From positions 1 to 57,261 of the forward strand of contig JAKARC010000014.1 of the NCBI GenBank assembly GCA_021822385.1: a stretch of 57,261 nt of DNA, given 5' to 3'. Source of the DNA: Pseudomonadota bacterium (GTDB taxonomy: Bacteria; Pseudomonadota; Gammaproteobacteria; Steroidobacterales; Steroidobacteraceae). Under the pieces are notes generated by a model, which did no database searches, was not told where the DNA came from, and worked only from the letters and a program-made list of their open reading frames with translations. Positions within the stretch are counted from its first letter, which is position 1, and each line of letters begins with the position of its first letter. This document shows positions 1 through 8,798 of the stretch, piece by piece. The position numbers were made by a program, and so were the translations under genes.

Positions 1-330
1 GGCTGGCGCCGCGCGGGCCGGTGCCTTGCGGGCTGGTGCCTTGCGAGCCGGTGCCTTGCGGGCCGGGGCCTTGCGAGCCGGTGCCTTGCGGGCCGGGGCC
101 TTGCGAGCTGGGGCCTTGCGGGCCGGGGCCTTGCGAGCTGGGGCCTTGCGGGCCGGGGCCTTGCGAGCTGGGGCCTTGCGGGCCGGTGCCTTGCGGGCCG
201 GGGCCTTGCGAGCTGGGGCCTTGCGGGCCGGGGCCTTGCGGGCCGGGGCCTTGCGGGCCGGGGCCTTGCGAGCTGGGGCCTTGCGAGCTGGGGCCTTGCG
301 AGCTGGGGCCTTGCGAGCTGGGGCCTTGCG
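1..330. repeat. 15-bp in-frame tandem repeat, 22 units, encoding RKAPA
   Basis: Twenty-two consecutive 15-bp units fill positions 1-330 exactly, in phase with the minus-strand VOC gene. Units are near-identical, varying mainly at two positions (ggcc/agct and ggg/ggt on the plus strand). The array is open at the left edge, so the copy number is a minimum. The strict 15-bp period, a multiple of three, keeps the reading frame under slippage. It is a coding minisatellite, not a CRISPR array: there are no spacers. Confidence 0.95.
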
Positions 331-1134
331 GGGAAGTGGGGTCGGCATCGGCTCGACCGGTGCAGCTTTGGCGCGCTCGTGCAGCGCAAGGGCACCGCCT
401 TGCGGGTCTACGATCTGGGCGACGCGGTCGCCGCCAGGGACGACGTGCGGGCCGTGCAGGATGCGCCCCCCGTGAGCGCTGACCGCCGCAAGCGCTTGCT
501 CCAGCGAGTTCACGTGTACGTAGCTCAGCCAGTGTGGCGGCTTCGATGGATCCTGAATGAGGTACATTCCGCCAATGGGCATGCCCGCATGTTCGATGAC
601 TTGATATCGGCCGCCGCTGCTCATCTCGTGGACGACCCCTACGGTCCAGCCGAACAACTGCGCATAGAACGCGAGCGCTCCGTGGGGATCGATGGTGGCG
701 AGCTCATGCCACGAGAATTGACCGGGGAGACCGGCCTGTGCGTCTTCGGGCAGCGGTAACACCGGCGCAAACACCGCGAATGCCGCGCCCTGGGGATCGG
801 ACAGCACGGCGAACCGTCCCATACCCGGAATTTCGGTCGGCGCCTTGAGCAGCTTGCCGCCGAGTTTCTGTGCGCTTGTCGCGGTCGCATCCACATCGGG
901 GGCGGCCACGTAGACCAGCCAGGTCGGAGGGGTGCTCTGTTCCCGCGACGCATCGGATTGGCTCATCACGCCGGCGACATCCCATGCGCCGCTCTTGCAG
1001 AGCGTGTAGCCGGGTACTGTCGAGGCCATGTGGGTCCAGGACAATACCCGAGCATAGAATTCGGCCGCTGCAGTCGCGTCCGAAGTCATCAACTCGTGCC
1101 AGATGAACGTGCCTCGAAGGTCGGCGTGACTCAT
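1..1134 (-). CDS. Double VOC-domain protein with RKAPA-repeat basic tail (partial, runs off left edge)
   Basis: An open frame runs without a stop from ATG at 1134 to the window edge (378 codons). Residues about 1-125 and 130-255 are two tandem vicinal-oxygen-chelate (glyoxalase/bleomycin-resistance fold) units: FIWHELMTSD starts the first and FSWHELATIDP the second, each with the usual FYAxxxxWT pattern. From about residue 269 the protein becomes an uninterrupted run of at least 22 pentapeptides of consensus RKAPA, with a few units having Ala for Lys, and it is still repeating at the edge. Two-VOC proteins of this kind are common and mostly uncharacterised, so the substrate is unknown. The tail resembles histone H1-like or AlgP-like Lys/Ala/Pro tails and is expected to be disordered and strongly basic. 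The domain call is secure. The combined architecture is the odd part. Confidence 0.85.
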   Translation of the reverse strand, partial: MSHADLRGTFIWHELMTSDATAAAEFYARVLSWTHMASTVPGYTLCKSGAWDVAGVMSQSDASREQSTPPTWLVYVAAPDVDATATSAQKLGGKLLKAPTEIPGMGRFAVLSDPQGAAFAVFAPVLPLPEDAQAGLPGQFSWHELATIDPHGALAFYAQLFGWTVGVVHEMSSGGRYQVIEHAGMPIGGMYLIQDPSKPPHWLSYVHVNSLEQALAAVSAHGGRILHGPHVVPGGDRVAQIVDPQGGALALHERAKAAPVEPMPTPLPRKAPARKAPARKAPARKAPARKAPARKAPARKAPARKAPARKAPARKAPARKAPARKAPARKAPARKAPARKAPARKAPARKAPARKAPARKAPARKAPARKAPARAAPA

Positions 1135-1257
1135 GGCCAGGTCCCCTGTGAATAGATCAGACTGCGGCGTGGGTCTTGGGTAATTGCCGGCGCGGGTGCT
1201 CAATCGATTGTTCATTGTGCGCTGCCACGCGCTGTTCTTCCAAGTCGATCGCGTGGT

Positions 1258-1779
1258 TCACAGGGACCTCGGCGTGGCCGGTGAGGTACCGAGCGCCACG
1301 AAGGCTCCCTCGAACTGTCCGGCCGGCCGGCCGAGGCAGCTCAGTTGCGCGGTGAGCATCAGCCGGGCCCGGCCACGACGGTGCAGCGTGGTGAGGAAGC
1401 GTCCCCAGGACACGACGTCATCAAAACGGCTTTCACTTTCGAAGTCGGCACGAATGGGCTCCAGGTACTCCATGCGGTTGCGCTGAATCACGGTCTGAGC
1501 CTGCAGGCCGCCGCTCGCCAGGCGCACATGCAGCAGCCCCCAGGCCGCGAGGGTCGCTACGGCGGCAGCGCTACCGCCGAACACCGAGCCGGCGTGATTG
1601 ATATTCGGAGCGAAGGGGGCCGTCAATCGCACACACTCCGGTCCGGCGTGCACGACACGTACCCCGAGGGCTGCGGACAGCGGAATCCGCGCATGCAGAT
1701 ACCGTTCGAGCGTCTCGGGCACCGCTCTTTCCGTGCGGCCGGCCGTTACCAGCTGCCGGTGTTCGGCATCGATAGCCAC
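1258..1779 (-). CDS. YiiD C-terminal-type thioesterase-fold protein
   Basis: This 173-aa protein matches the thioesterase-like domain found at the C-terminus of E. coli YiiD. The family pattern is visible as [12 protein letters not shown] near residue 31, then APFAPNINH and SVFGGS around residues 55-70, then an Ala/Leu-rich helix ([11 protein letters not shown]). Family members have a hotdog fold and are presumed acyl-thioesterases; the substrate is not known. The start at 1779 lies inside the 3' end of the glyoxalase gene (34-bp overlap), so the two are probably one transcript with ilvB upstream. No signal peptide or membrane segment is seen. The domain call is good and the reaction is inferred. 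Confidence 0.75.
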   Translation of the reverse strand: MAIDAEHRQLVTAGRTERAVPETLERYLHARIPLSAALGVRVVHAGPECVRLTAPFAPNINHAGSVFGGSAAAVATLAAWGLLHVRLASGGLQAQTVIQRNRMEYLEPIRADFESESRFDDVVSWGRFLTTLHRRGRARLMLTAQLSCLGRPAGQFEGAFVALGTSPATPRSL

Positions 1780-2165
1780 GGCTCGGCCGGGGGCAACGCC
1801 GCACCACGCTGCAACAGCTCGATTGAAATCTGATCCGGGGAGCGAACGAAGGCCATGCGCCCATCGCGCGGAGGGCGGTTGATCGTCACGCCGTGCTCGC
1901 GCAGCCGCTCGCAGGTGGCGTAGATGTTCTCGACGGCGTAGGCAAGATGTCCGAAGTTGCGGCCGCCCGCATAGACCTCCGGATCCCAGTTGTACGTCAA
2001 CTCCAATTGCGCGGATTCATCGCCGGGAGCGGCGAGAAACACCAGGGTGTAGCGTCCTTGCGCAGACTCCTTGCGCGACAACTCGTTCAGACCGAGTGCC
2101 CCACAGTAAAAGCGCAGCGAGGCGTCCAAATCGCTCACGCGGACCATGGTGTGCAGATATTTCAT
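1746..2165 (-). CDS. gloA: Lactoylglutathione lyase (glyoxalase I)
   Basis: The 139-aa product is a single VOC domain of the usual GloA length. It would convert the methylglyoxal-glutathione hemithioacetal to S-lactoylglutathione in the cytoplasm. The N-terminus [20 protein letters not shown] is characteristic, and the four expected metal ligands are present: His5, Glu55 (in QLELTYNW), His73 (GHLAYAV) and Glu116 (ISIELLQ). The start ATG at 2165 lies just 11 bases after the ilvB stop codon, so co-transcription with ilvB is likely. Some family members act on other substrates, so strict methylglyoxal specificity is inferred. Confidence 0.85.
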   Translation of the reverse strand: MKYLHTMVRVSDLDASLRFYCGALGLNELSRKESAQGRYTLVFLAAPGDESAQLELTYNWDPEVYAGGRNFGHLAYAVENIYATCERLREHGVTINRPPRDGRMAFVRSPDQISIELLQRGAALPPAEPWLSMPNTGSW

Positions 2166-2176
2166 GGCATCTCTCC

Positions 2177-4024
2177 CTAGAACATCTCGGACGGGCCGGG
2201 CGGTTTGATCTGCACCTTGTGGCGCGAGGCGATGAACTCCCCGGTGATCATCTCCTCGTAGCTCTGTCCTGGGCCGACCATCGGGTACACGCCCGCGTCC
2301 GGATCGATCATCACCTCGAGAAACGCCGGTCCGTTGAAGCGCAGGAATTCCTCGATCACACGCGGCACATCCTGTTTGTGTTCCAGGCGCATGGCGAAGG
2401 GGAAGCCATCGGCCTGTGCGGCGCGGACGAAATCCTTCTTGTGCAGCGAGCGGTCGCTGGCAGAAAGTCGTCCTTTGAAGAAAAGCTTCTGCCACTGTTT
2501 GACCATGCCGTCACCGAAATTGTTGAGCACCACCACCTTGATCGGCAGGTCATAGGTGGTGACCGTCTCGAGTTCGCCGAGATTCATGCGGATGCTCGAG
2601 TCGCCGTCGATGTCGATCACCAGGGCAGCCGGATTCGCCAACTGTGCGCCGATGGCCGCCGGCAGGCCGAACCCCATCGTGCCCATGCTGCCGGAGGTGA
2701 GCCACAGCCGCGGCCGGCGGAAGTCGCAGTACTGCGCAGCCCACATCTGATGCTGGCCGACCCCGGTGGTGATGATGGCCTCCCCGCCGGCTATTGCGTT
2801 GATGTGCTCGATGACCGAGTACGGCTGAATGAGCGGGCTCTCCCGATCGTAGTTCATGGCGTGCCGGCGCTTGAGTTCGGCTACATGCGCGTGCCACGCA
2901 GCAAGATCCGATTTGAATCCCGTGCGCCGGCCCTGTGCCGTGAGCGCGCGCAATCCCTCGGCCAGCATCCCCACGTGGCTCCAGTCGACGCGCTTGACCT
3001 TGTTGATTTCAGCCCGATCGATGTCGAGGTGCGCGATGCGGCGTGCACCGCGCGCAAACTTGTCCGGCACGCCGGCGACCCGGTCATCGAAGCGCGCACC
3101 GACGGCAATGAGAAAATCACAGTCGTCGACCGCGTAATTGGCAAATGCGGTCCCATGCATGCCCAGCATACGCAGCGCAAGTGGATGCGTCGTGTCGATG
3201 GCGCCGATGCCCATCAGCGTGGTCACCACCGGAATGCCGAAGGTGGTCGCGAATTCGGTCAACGCCTCGGATGCGTTGCCATGAATGATGCCGCCGCCCC
3301 CGTAGATCAGAGGGCGCCGCGCCTCGCCCAGCATGGCGAAGAAGCGATCAGCGTCGGCGGGAGCCAGTTCGCGCTGCGCCAGCTCTTGCATCCGCCGCCG
3401 ATAGCCCGGAATGGGTAATGCGCCCGCGCCCTCGAATACACCTTCCCAGTTCTGCACGTCCTTCGGCACATCGACCACCACCGGACCCGGCCGCCCCGTG
3501 CGCGCCAGCTCGAACGCCGTGCGCATCGTCGCCTCGAGCCGGGTGGGATCAGTGACCAGGAACACGTGCTTGGCCACAGAGCCCATGATCGTGGTGACCG
3601 GTGCCTCCTGGAAGGCGTCGGTTCCAATCGATGCGCGTGCCACCTGGCCGCAGATGACGACAATCGGAACCGAATCGGCCATGCAGTCCCGCACCGGCGT
3701 GACCGTGTTCGTGGCGCCCGGTCCCGAGGTGACCAGGCACACGCCGACGCGGCCGGTCGCACGGGCGAAGCCGGCGGCCATGAAGCCCGCGCCCTGCTCA
3801 TTGGCCGGTACGATCAGAGGGATCTGCCGTCGACCGTGCAGCTGTTGCGCCTCGTTGTGCAGGAAAACGGCATCGTACGTGGGGAGGATGGCGCCGCCGC
3901 TGTAGCCGAAGATCGCTTCGACGCCCTCGTCCGCCAGGACCTGCACGATCATCCGGGCCCCAGACATTCTCTGGCCGGCGAGTGGATGAGCACTGTGCAG
4001 CGGTGCGGAGGCGGACTCAATCAT
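2177..4024 (-). CDS. ilvB: Acetolactate synthase large (catalytic) subunit
   Basis: A thiamine-diphosphate enzyme of 615 aa that condenses pyruvate with pyruvate or 2-oxobutyrate, the first common step of valine, leucine and isoleucine synthesis. The N-terminal PYR domain carries the conserved glutamate in [17 protein letters not shown]. The central FAD/DHAP-type domain includes [10 protein letters not shown]. The C-terminal PP domain has the metal/ThDP motif [11 protein letters not shown], then [10 protein letters not shown]. The open frame extends 36 codons upstream, but ATG at 4024 gives the normal start context and excludes a non-conserved leader. The regulatory subunit ilvN is nearby but on the opposite strand, an unusual divergent layout. 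Downstream genes on the same strand are gloA and a thioesterase. Confidence 0.93.
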   Translation of the reverse strand: MIESASAPLHSAHPLAGQRMSGARMIVQVLADEGVEAIFGYSGGAILPTYDAVFLHNEAQQLHGRRQIPLIVPANEQGAGFMAAGFARATGRVGVCLVTSGPGATNTVTPVRDCMADSVPIVVICGQVARASIGTDAFQEAPVTTIMGSVAKHVFLVTDPTRLEATMRTAFELARTGRPGPVVVDVPKDVQNWEGVFEGAGALPIPGYRRRMQELAQRELAPADADRFFAMLGEARRPLIYGGGGIIHGNASEALTEFATTFGIPVVTTLMGIGAIDTTHPLALRMLGMHGTAFANYAVDDCDFLIAVGARFDDRVAGVPDKFARGARRIAHLDIDRAEINKVKRVDWSHVGMLAEGLRALTAQGRRTGFKSDLAAWHAHVAELKRRHAMNYDRESPLIQPYSVIEHINAIAGGEAIITTGVGQHQMWAAQYCDFRRPRLWLTSGSMGTMGFGLPAAIGAQLANPAALVIDIDGDSSIRMNLGELETVTTYDLPIKVVVLNNFGDGMVKQWQKLFFKGRLSASDRSLHKKDFVRAAQADGFPFAMRLEHKQDVPRVIEEFLRFNGPAFLEVMIDPDAGVYPMVGPGQSYEEMITGEFIASRHKVQIKPPGPSEMF

Positions 4025-4234
4025 GGGCGGACTCTCTTGCGTACGGCGCTGGCGATGTTCCGGGACGGGAAGATGCCACGAGCCTAGCAGGTCGATCCCC
4101 GGGCCGAAAGTCGGCGCCGAACGCGGGGCCATCGCGACCCGGTCGAGGAGCGCCGCGATCGGTACCGGCCGGCTCGCCCGGCGCCGGCGTGATCCAGTAT
4201 CCTTTCAGTCGTGGTCCAGCTTTGCCGAGGGCGC

Positions 4235-4735
4235 ATGCGTCACATCATTGCCATTTTGCTGCAGAACGAAGCCGGCGCCCTGAGCCGGGTCGCGGGCATG
4301 TTCGCCGCGCGTGGATATAACATCGAGTCGCTCTCGGTTGCCGCCACCGACGACCCGACCGTCTCGCGGCTGACGCTTGTGACCGTTGGGTCGCACGCGG
4401 TAATCCAGCAGATCGTCAATCAGCTCAATAAGCTCGTCGACGTGGTCACGGTCCAGGATATGACTGAAGGCGAGCACCTCGAGCGAGAGCTGATCCTGCT
4501 GAAGCTGCGGGTCCGCCCGGAGCAGATCGATGCGGTCAGGGGGTACGTGGTACGCACCGGCGGCCGGGTACTCGACCCGGCCGCCGACGGGTTCATCGTG
4601 GAACTCACGGCCAGCGAGGTGGAGATCAACGCCTTCAGCGCCGAGCTCACCCGCGGGGCGGAACTTCTCGAAGTGGTGCGCAGCGGTGCGCTCGGCATCG
4701 AGCGCAATCAGCGTCCGATGCGGGTGGTCCGCTGA
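4235..4735 (+). CDS. ilvN: Acetolactate synthase small (regulatory) subunit
   Basis: The 166-aa product has the typical length and begins MRHIIAILLQNEAGALSRVAG, the ACT domain that binds the feedback inhibitor valine. GYNIESLSVAATDD and the later LERELILLKLRV segment are diagnostic for the IlvN/IlvH family. A GTG 24 bases upstream would add eight non-conserved residues, so ATG at 4235, four bases after a GAGG, is preferred. The gene diverges from ilvB across about 210 bp instead of following it, so the two subunits need separate promoters. It converges with glnB, with only 18 bp between the stop codons. Confidence 0.93.
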   Translation: MRHIIAILLQNEAGALSRVAGMFAARGYNIESLSVAATDDPTVSRLTLVTVGSHAVIQQIVNQLNKLVDVVTVQDMTEGEHLERELILLKLRVRPEQIDAVRGYVVRTGGRVLDPAADGFIVELTASEVEINAFSAELTRGAELLEVVRSGALGIERNQRPMRVVR

Positions 4736-4753
4736 GGGTCGGGCAGAGTCGAT

Positions 4754-5191
<438 letters not shown>

Positions 5192-5248
5192 CTATTCATA
5201 TAACAGGCTGATTATAAAATATTTTTTCAATTGGGTGTGGGCGAGCCA

Positions 5249-5263
5249 GCACGCTTTTGGTGC
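5249..5263. promoter_or_regulatory. NtrC-like binding site upstream of the P-II sigma54 promoter
   Basis: GCACGCTTTTGGTGC has the GCAC-N7-GTGC dyad of the NtrC consensus (TGCACC-N5-GGTGCA), with one departure in the inner bases. Its centre is about 98 bp upstream of the inferred start, where enhancer sites for sigma54 promoters normally sit. Only one clear half-pair is seen; a second, weaker site was not found. Confidence 0.55.
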
Positions 5264-5325
5264 GTGTCGATGGCCCGTCGCTCCACGATAGTGCGCGCGA
5301 GACCGAAACTCCGTAAGCTACACGA

Positions 5326-6549
5326 ATGACTGAGCAGATCGTCATCGTGGGGGCCGGTCAGGCGGCCGTCCAGGCCATCGATACGCTGCGCAGGCAGCAC
5401 TTCGCGGGCACCCTCACGCTGATCGGCGCGGAGGCGAGTCCGCCGTACCCGCGGCCCCCGCTCTCCAAGGAATATCTGGCCGGCACCCTGAGCGCCGAGC
5501 GGCTCATGCTGCGCCCGCAAACGTTCTACGAGCAGCGTGCGGTCACGACACTGCTCGGGCGGCGCGTCGAGGAGATCTCACGGCGCGAACAGCGGGTGCG
5601 GCTCGATGACGGCCGCAGCCTCCCGTACGATGCGCTTTTGCTTGCGACCGGAAGCCGAGCGCGACCGCTGCCGGTGCCGGGAGCGGATCTTCCGACCGTC
5701 TTCAGCCTCAGAACGATCGAGGACGCCGACCGGATCCGCACGGCCTGTGACGGCGGCGGGCGCTTGGTCATCGTCGGCGGCGGATATATTGGACTTGAGG
5801 TTGCCGCCACCCTGAGCGAACGGGGTATGGCGGTAACGGTGCTCGAGCTCGCCGAGCGGATTCTCAGTCGCGTCGCCTGTCCACCGGTGTCAGCGTTCTA
5901 CGCGGCCGAACATGCACGGCGTGGCGTTCGGATCATCTGTGGCGCGCGCGTGCGCGAAATCGTGCCGCACCCGGATCAGAGGCGGGTGCGCGCCGTGATC
6001 ACGGAGGCCGGCGAGGTTTATCCGGCGGACGTGGTGGTGATCGGCGCCGGTGCCCAGCCGGTGATCGAGCTTGCCGCAGCCGCCGGATTGGCTTGCGGGG
6101 ATGGCATCGAAGTCGACGAGTACTGTCGCACGTCGGATCCTGCCATCTATGCTGCGGGCGACTGTACGCATCATTTGAGCCTGCATTACGGGCGGAAACT
6201 GCGCCTCGAGTCGGTCGACAATGCCTTCGAGCAGGGCGCAAGCGCGGCACTGAACCTCATGGGTCGTGCCGTGCCGCATGACAAGGTGCCCTGGTTCTGG
6301 TCCGACCAGTACGACTTGAAGCTGGTGATTGTCGGTATCGGCACCGACCATGATGACATCGTGTTGCGCGGCGATCCGACGCGGCGGTCGTTCAGCGCCT
6401 GCCATTTGCGGGGTGGAGAGCTGATTGCGATCGAGAGTATCAACGCGCCGAAGGATCAGTTGGCCGCGCGCAAGCTGATTGCCGCGCGGGCGCGACCCGA
6501 TCCGCTCCGTCTCGCCGATCCCGAAGTGACGTTGCCGGCGGCGTGCTGA
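5326..6549 (+). CDS. FAD-dependent NAD(P)H:ferredoxin (rubredoxin/putidaredoxin-type) reductase
   Basis: The 407-aa flavoprotein belongs to the class that passes electrons from NAD(P)H to small iron-sulphur proteins feeding P450s or oxygenases. An FAD Rossmann motif is at the N-terminus (IVIVGAGQAAVQA), followed by the PYPRPPLSKEYLAG signature. A second GxGxxG for NAD(P)H is near residue 145 (VIVGGGYIGLEVAA), and the FAD-binding YAAGDCTHH is near residue 270. The C-terminal dimer-type domain WFWSDQYDLKLVIVG is typical. No ferredoxin, P450 or oxygenase is adjacent, so the partner is unknown. It stands alone, converging with hutC. Confidence 0.88.
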   Translation: MTEQIVIVGAGQAAVQAIDTLRRQHFAGTLTLIGAEASPPYPRPPLSKEYLAGTLSAERLMLRPQTFYEQRAVTTLLGRRVEEISRREQRVRLDDGRSLPYDALLLATGSRARPLPVPGADLPTVFSLRTIEDADRIRTACDGGGRLVIVGGGYIGLEVAATLSERGMAVTVLELAERILSRVACPPVSAFYAAEHARRGVRIICGARVREIVPHPDQRRVRAVITEAGEVYPADVVVIGAGAQPVIELAAAAGLACGDGIEVDEYCRTSDPAIYAAGDCTHHLSLHYGRKLRLESVDNAFEQGASAALNLMGRAVPHDKVPWFWSDQYDLKLVIVGIGTDHDDIVLRGDPTRRSFSACHLRGGELIAIESINAPKDQLAARKLIAARARPDPLRLADPEVTLPAAC

Positions 6550-6613
6550 CGAGACTGCAGCCGAACCGATGCGTCCGGGTCGGCGGCCCGTGCCGGCTGC
6601 CGGTTGCGTCCGG

Positions 6614-7318
6614 TCAGGCCGGTCGGTAGCGGAAGCGCGCCACCAAGCGGTGTTGATCACAGGGATAGATGACCCGTACGTGCGTGATGCGCTCATCGCC
6701 GCGCCAGGTGTTGCGTTCGATGATCAAGCAGGCCATGTCCTGCCGGATGGCGAGCTGCCGCGCGATGCGTGCATCGGCATTCACAGCGGCGATCTGGTGC
6801 TCGGCCTCGGTCCAGGGAATTCTCTGCAGCAGCCAGCGGCCCGGTGAGATCACCGTGAACGGCTCGTGGCGCGCCTCCGGCACCGCCTGCAGATTGATCA
6901 GGCGCTCCTCGAGAGCATGCGGCCGGCCGCCGGCCCGATGCAGTCCCGTCAGCGCGAGTATCGGGGTGCCGCGCGCAACACCGAGCGCGGCGCCATCGGC
7001 GGCGTTGGCCCGCCGCGCCTGACGCGCGCGCAGCTGATACGTGTAGGCCACACCCGCGGCCACCAGCTCGGCTTCGATATCGTGAATCTCAAGCACCGAC
7101 TCCTGCGGTCGCGGCGCGTTCACGACAGTGCCGGCGCGGCGTCGCCGCGTCACCAGGCGTTGTTCCGCAAGCGCCCCTAATGCTTTGCCGAGGGTCATGC
7201 GGGCGCAGCCGAAGCTGCGCGCAAGCTCGTGCTCGGAGGGCAGACGGAAGCCGGCGGGCCATTCGCCCGAGACAATCTTGGCGCGCAGGGACGCGTAGAT
7301 TTCCCGGTAGCGGGGCAT
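6614..7318 (-). CDS. hutC: Histidine utilisation repressor (GntR/HutC family)
   Basis: A 234-aa regulator. The N-terminal winged helix-turn-helix of GntR type (PRYREIYASLRAKI, then GFRLPSEHELARSFG) occupies residues about 3-70. The rest is a UTRA effector domain, which in HutC binds urocanate. The open frame extends further upstream, but the ATG at 7318 begins the conserved DNA-binding domain and sits 34 bases after the hutF stop, so it is the second gene of a hutF-hutC unit and represses its own transcript. A matching palindrome lies in the hutF/hutI intergenic region. The assignment rests on family plus context. Confidence 0.9.
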   Translation of the reverse strand: MPRYREIYASLRAKIVSGEWPAGFRLPSEHELARSFGCARMTLGKALGALAEQRLVTRRRRAGTVVNAPRPQESVLEIHDIEAELVAAGVAYTYQLRARQARRANAADGAALGVARGTPILALTGLHRAGGRPHALEERLINLQAVPEARHEPFTVISPGRWLLQRIPWTEAEHQIAAVNADARIARQLAIRQDMACLIIERNTWRGDERITHVRVIYPCDQHRLVARFRYRPA

Positions 7319-7352
7319 ACCGCCAGGCGTGACATCGGCGCGACTGTCGCGA

Positions 7353-8723
7353 CTACTGCGCATCGAGCAGCTTGCGCAGCACCCGGCGGTAGGCCGCGTC
7401 GATGTGCGCTCGCTCCCTGTGGCGCCGGTTTCTAACAACCGTGCGGCCGCCAGCAATGACATCTCGTATCAGCGCCCGCCCTTGCGAAAAGATCCACGTG
7501 TCGAGGATCAGATCCCCCGTCCGGCTTTCGAGGTCGGGATGCTCCGCGTCGAGTACGAGGAAGTCCGCGCGCTGCCCGGGAGCAATGGCGCCGACCGGCA
7601 GCCCCAGAGCTTGCGCGCCGCCGGCCAGCGCCTCGCGAAAGAGGCTTGCACCCGTCGAGGGTTGATCCGCGTGCGCGAGTACGGTGCGCCGGCGTAGCAG
7701 CAGGCGTTGCGCATATTCCAACTGACGCAGTTCCACCGCCGCATCGAGGTGGATGTGCGAGTCGGTGCCAACGCCCCAGCGACCCTGCGCGGACCGATAT
7801 GCGGGCAATGGGAAAACACCGTCCCCGAGATTGGCTTCCGTCATCGGACACAGGCCCGCAACCGCGCCACTACGCGCCAGCGCAGCCGTCTCCGCAGCGC
7901 TGATCTGGGTCGCGTGTATCAGGCACCAGCGCGCATCGATGTCCGCATTGCGCAACAGCCACTCGACGGGGCGCAACCCGGTGAACGCCACGCAATCCTC
8001 AACTTCCCGCGTCTGCTCAGCAACATGGATATGAATGGGTCCGACGCGATGGCGCTCAAGCAGGGCGGCAAGATGTCCGGCGGTGACGGCCCTGAGCGAG
8101 TGCGGCGCCACCCCGACGGTGGCTGCGGCCGATGCGCCGATCGCCGAGCGCACCGCCGCCACGATCCGCTCGAAGGTTTCAAGATCCGTACAGAAGCGCC
8201 GTTGTCCCGCGGTCGGCGCCGCGCCGCCGAACCGACTCGACTCATAGAAAACCGGCAGGACTGTAATGCCGATGCCGGTGCGGTGCGCGGCCGCGATATG
8301 CCGCAGCGCGAGTTCGGCCGGGTTGGTATAGAGCGTGCCCTGGGTCGAGCGATGCAGATAATGAAACTCGCCGACGGAGGTGAACCCGGCCTCGAGCAGA
8401 TCGGCATACGCATACGCGGCGATGGCCTCGAGATCATCGGGCTCGATGTGGGCGAGAAACTGGTACATCACCTCGCGCCACGACCAGAAGTCATCGCCGC
8501 CGCCCGGCCCGCGCCGCTCGCAGAGACCGGCCAGGGCGCGTTGAAACGCGTGGCCGTGCAGGTTGGGGAGTCCAGGCACGACCAGGCGGGCGCGCACTGC
8601 CCGCGGGTCCGCCGGCGCGTCGGCGGTTACCGCCACGATCCTCCCCTCCTGCACGCTGACCGACACGTCGCGCCGCCAGCCATCCGGCAGCCACGCCGTA
8701 TCGAAAAAAAAGGTCGGGTTCAT
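7353..8723 (-). CDS. hutF: Formimidoylglutamate deiminase
   Basis: The 456-aa amidohydrolase converts N-formimidoylglutamate to N-formylglutamate and ammonia, the branch step of the five-step histidine pathway. The metal-binding NLHGHAFQRALAG is near residue 50 and GVAPHSLRAV near residue 205. The HVAEQ and GTDSHIHLD motifs supply further metal ligands, and the C-terminal APGQRADFLVLD closes the TIM-barrel/composite fold. ATG at 8723 directly precedes the conserved N-terminus; longer in-frame extensions run antisense through hutI and are artefacts. It is divergent from hutI and followed by hutC. Presence of HutG downstream of hutH supports the HutF-HutG route. Confidence 0.92.
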   Translation of the reverse strand: MNPTFFFDTAWLPDGWRRDVSVSVQEGRIVAVTADAPADPRAVRARLVVPGLPNLHGHAFQRALAGLCERRGPGGGDDFWSWREVMYQFLAHIEPDDLEAIAAYAYADLLEAGFTSVGEFHYLHRSTQGTLYTNPAELALRHIAAAHRTGIGITVLPVFYESSRFGGAAPTAGQRRFCTDLETFERIVAAVRSAIGASAAATVGVAPHSLRAVTAGHLAALLERHRVGPIHIHVAEQTREVEDCVAFTGLRPVEWLLRNADIDARWCLIHATQISAAETAALARSGAVAGLCPMTEANLGDGVFPLPAYRSAQGRWGVGTDSHIHLDAAVELRQLEYAQRLLLRRRTVLAHADQPSTGASLFREALAGGAQALGLPVGAIAPGQRADFLVLDAEHPDLESRTGDLILDTWIFSQGRALIRDVIAGGRTVVRNRRHRERAHIDAAYRRVLRKLLDAQ

Positions 8724-8748
8724 TGCGCCTGGGCCGGGGGCTTCCTCA

Positions 8749-8770
8749 ATATGTCTAGGCATATTATAAT
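8749..8770. promoter_or_regulatory. Divergent hut promoter with HutC-type operator
   Basis: ATATGTCTAGGCATAT at 8749-8764 is a near-perfect palindrome with the GT-N-TA-N-AC core typical of the HutC subfamily of GntR repressors. It abuts a TATAAT at 8765-8770; the surrounding attataat is self-complementary, so it also provides a -10 box on the minus strand. One repressor site would therefore cover both the hutF-hutC and hutIHGU promoters. No strong -35 is visible on either side. The operator identity is inferred from position and symmetry. Confidence 0.6.
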
Positions 8771-8798
8771 GTGCGCCGCCCCAAAAAGCAGGCCGGCC

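Noticed and set aside
1-330. CRISPR array
   Set aside because: Units are contiguous 15-mers with no unique spacers and are in frame with a protein.
21-482. Plus-strand frames of RAGAL or CGPGPCEL repeats at the left edge
   Set aside because: They are the other frames of the RKAPA array. The minus-strand frame alone continues into real VOC domains.
2096-3418. Long plus-strand frame antisense to ilvB
   Set aside because: It is Arg/His-rich with no family resemblance and mirrors the conserved ilvB frame; high GC keeps antisense frames open.
7707-8798. 5' extension of the hutI frame through hutF
   Set aside because: Translation lacks similarity and is antisense to a conserved enzyme. The hut promoter lies inside it.
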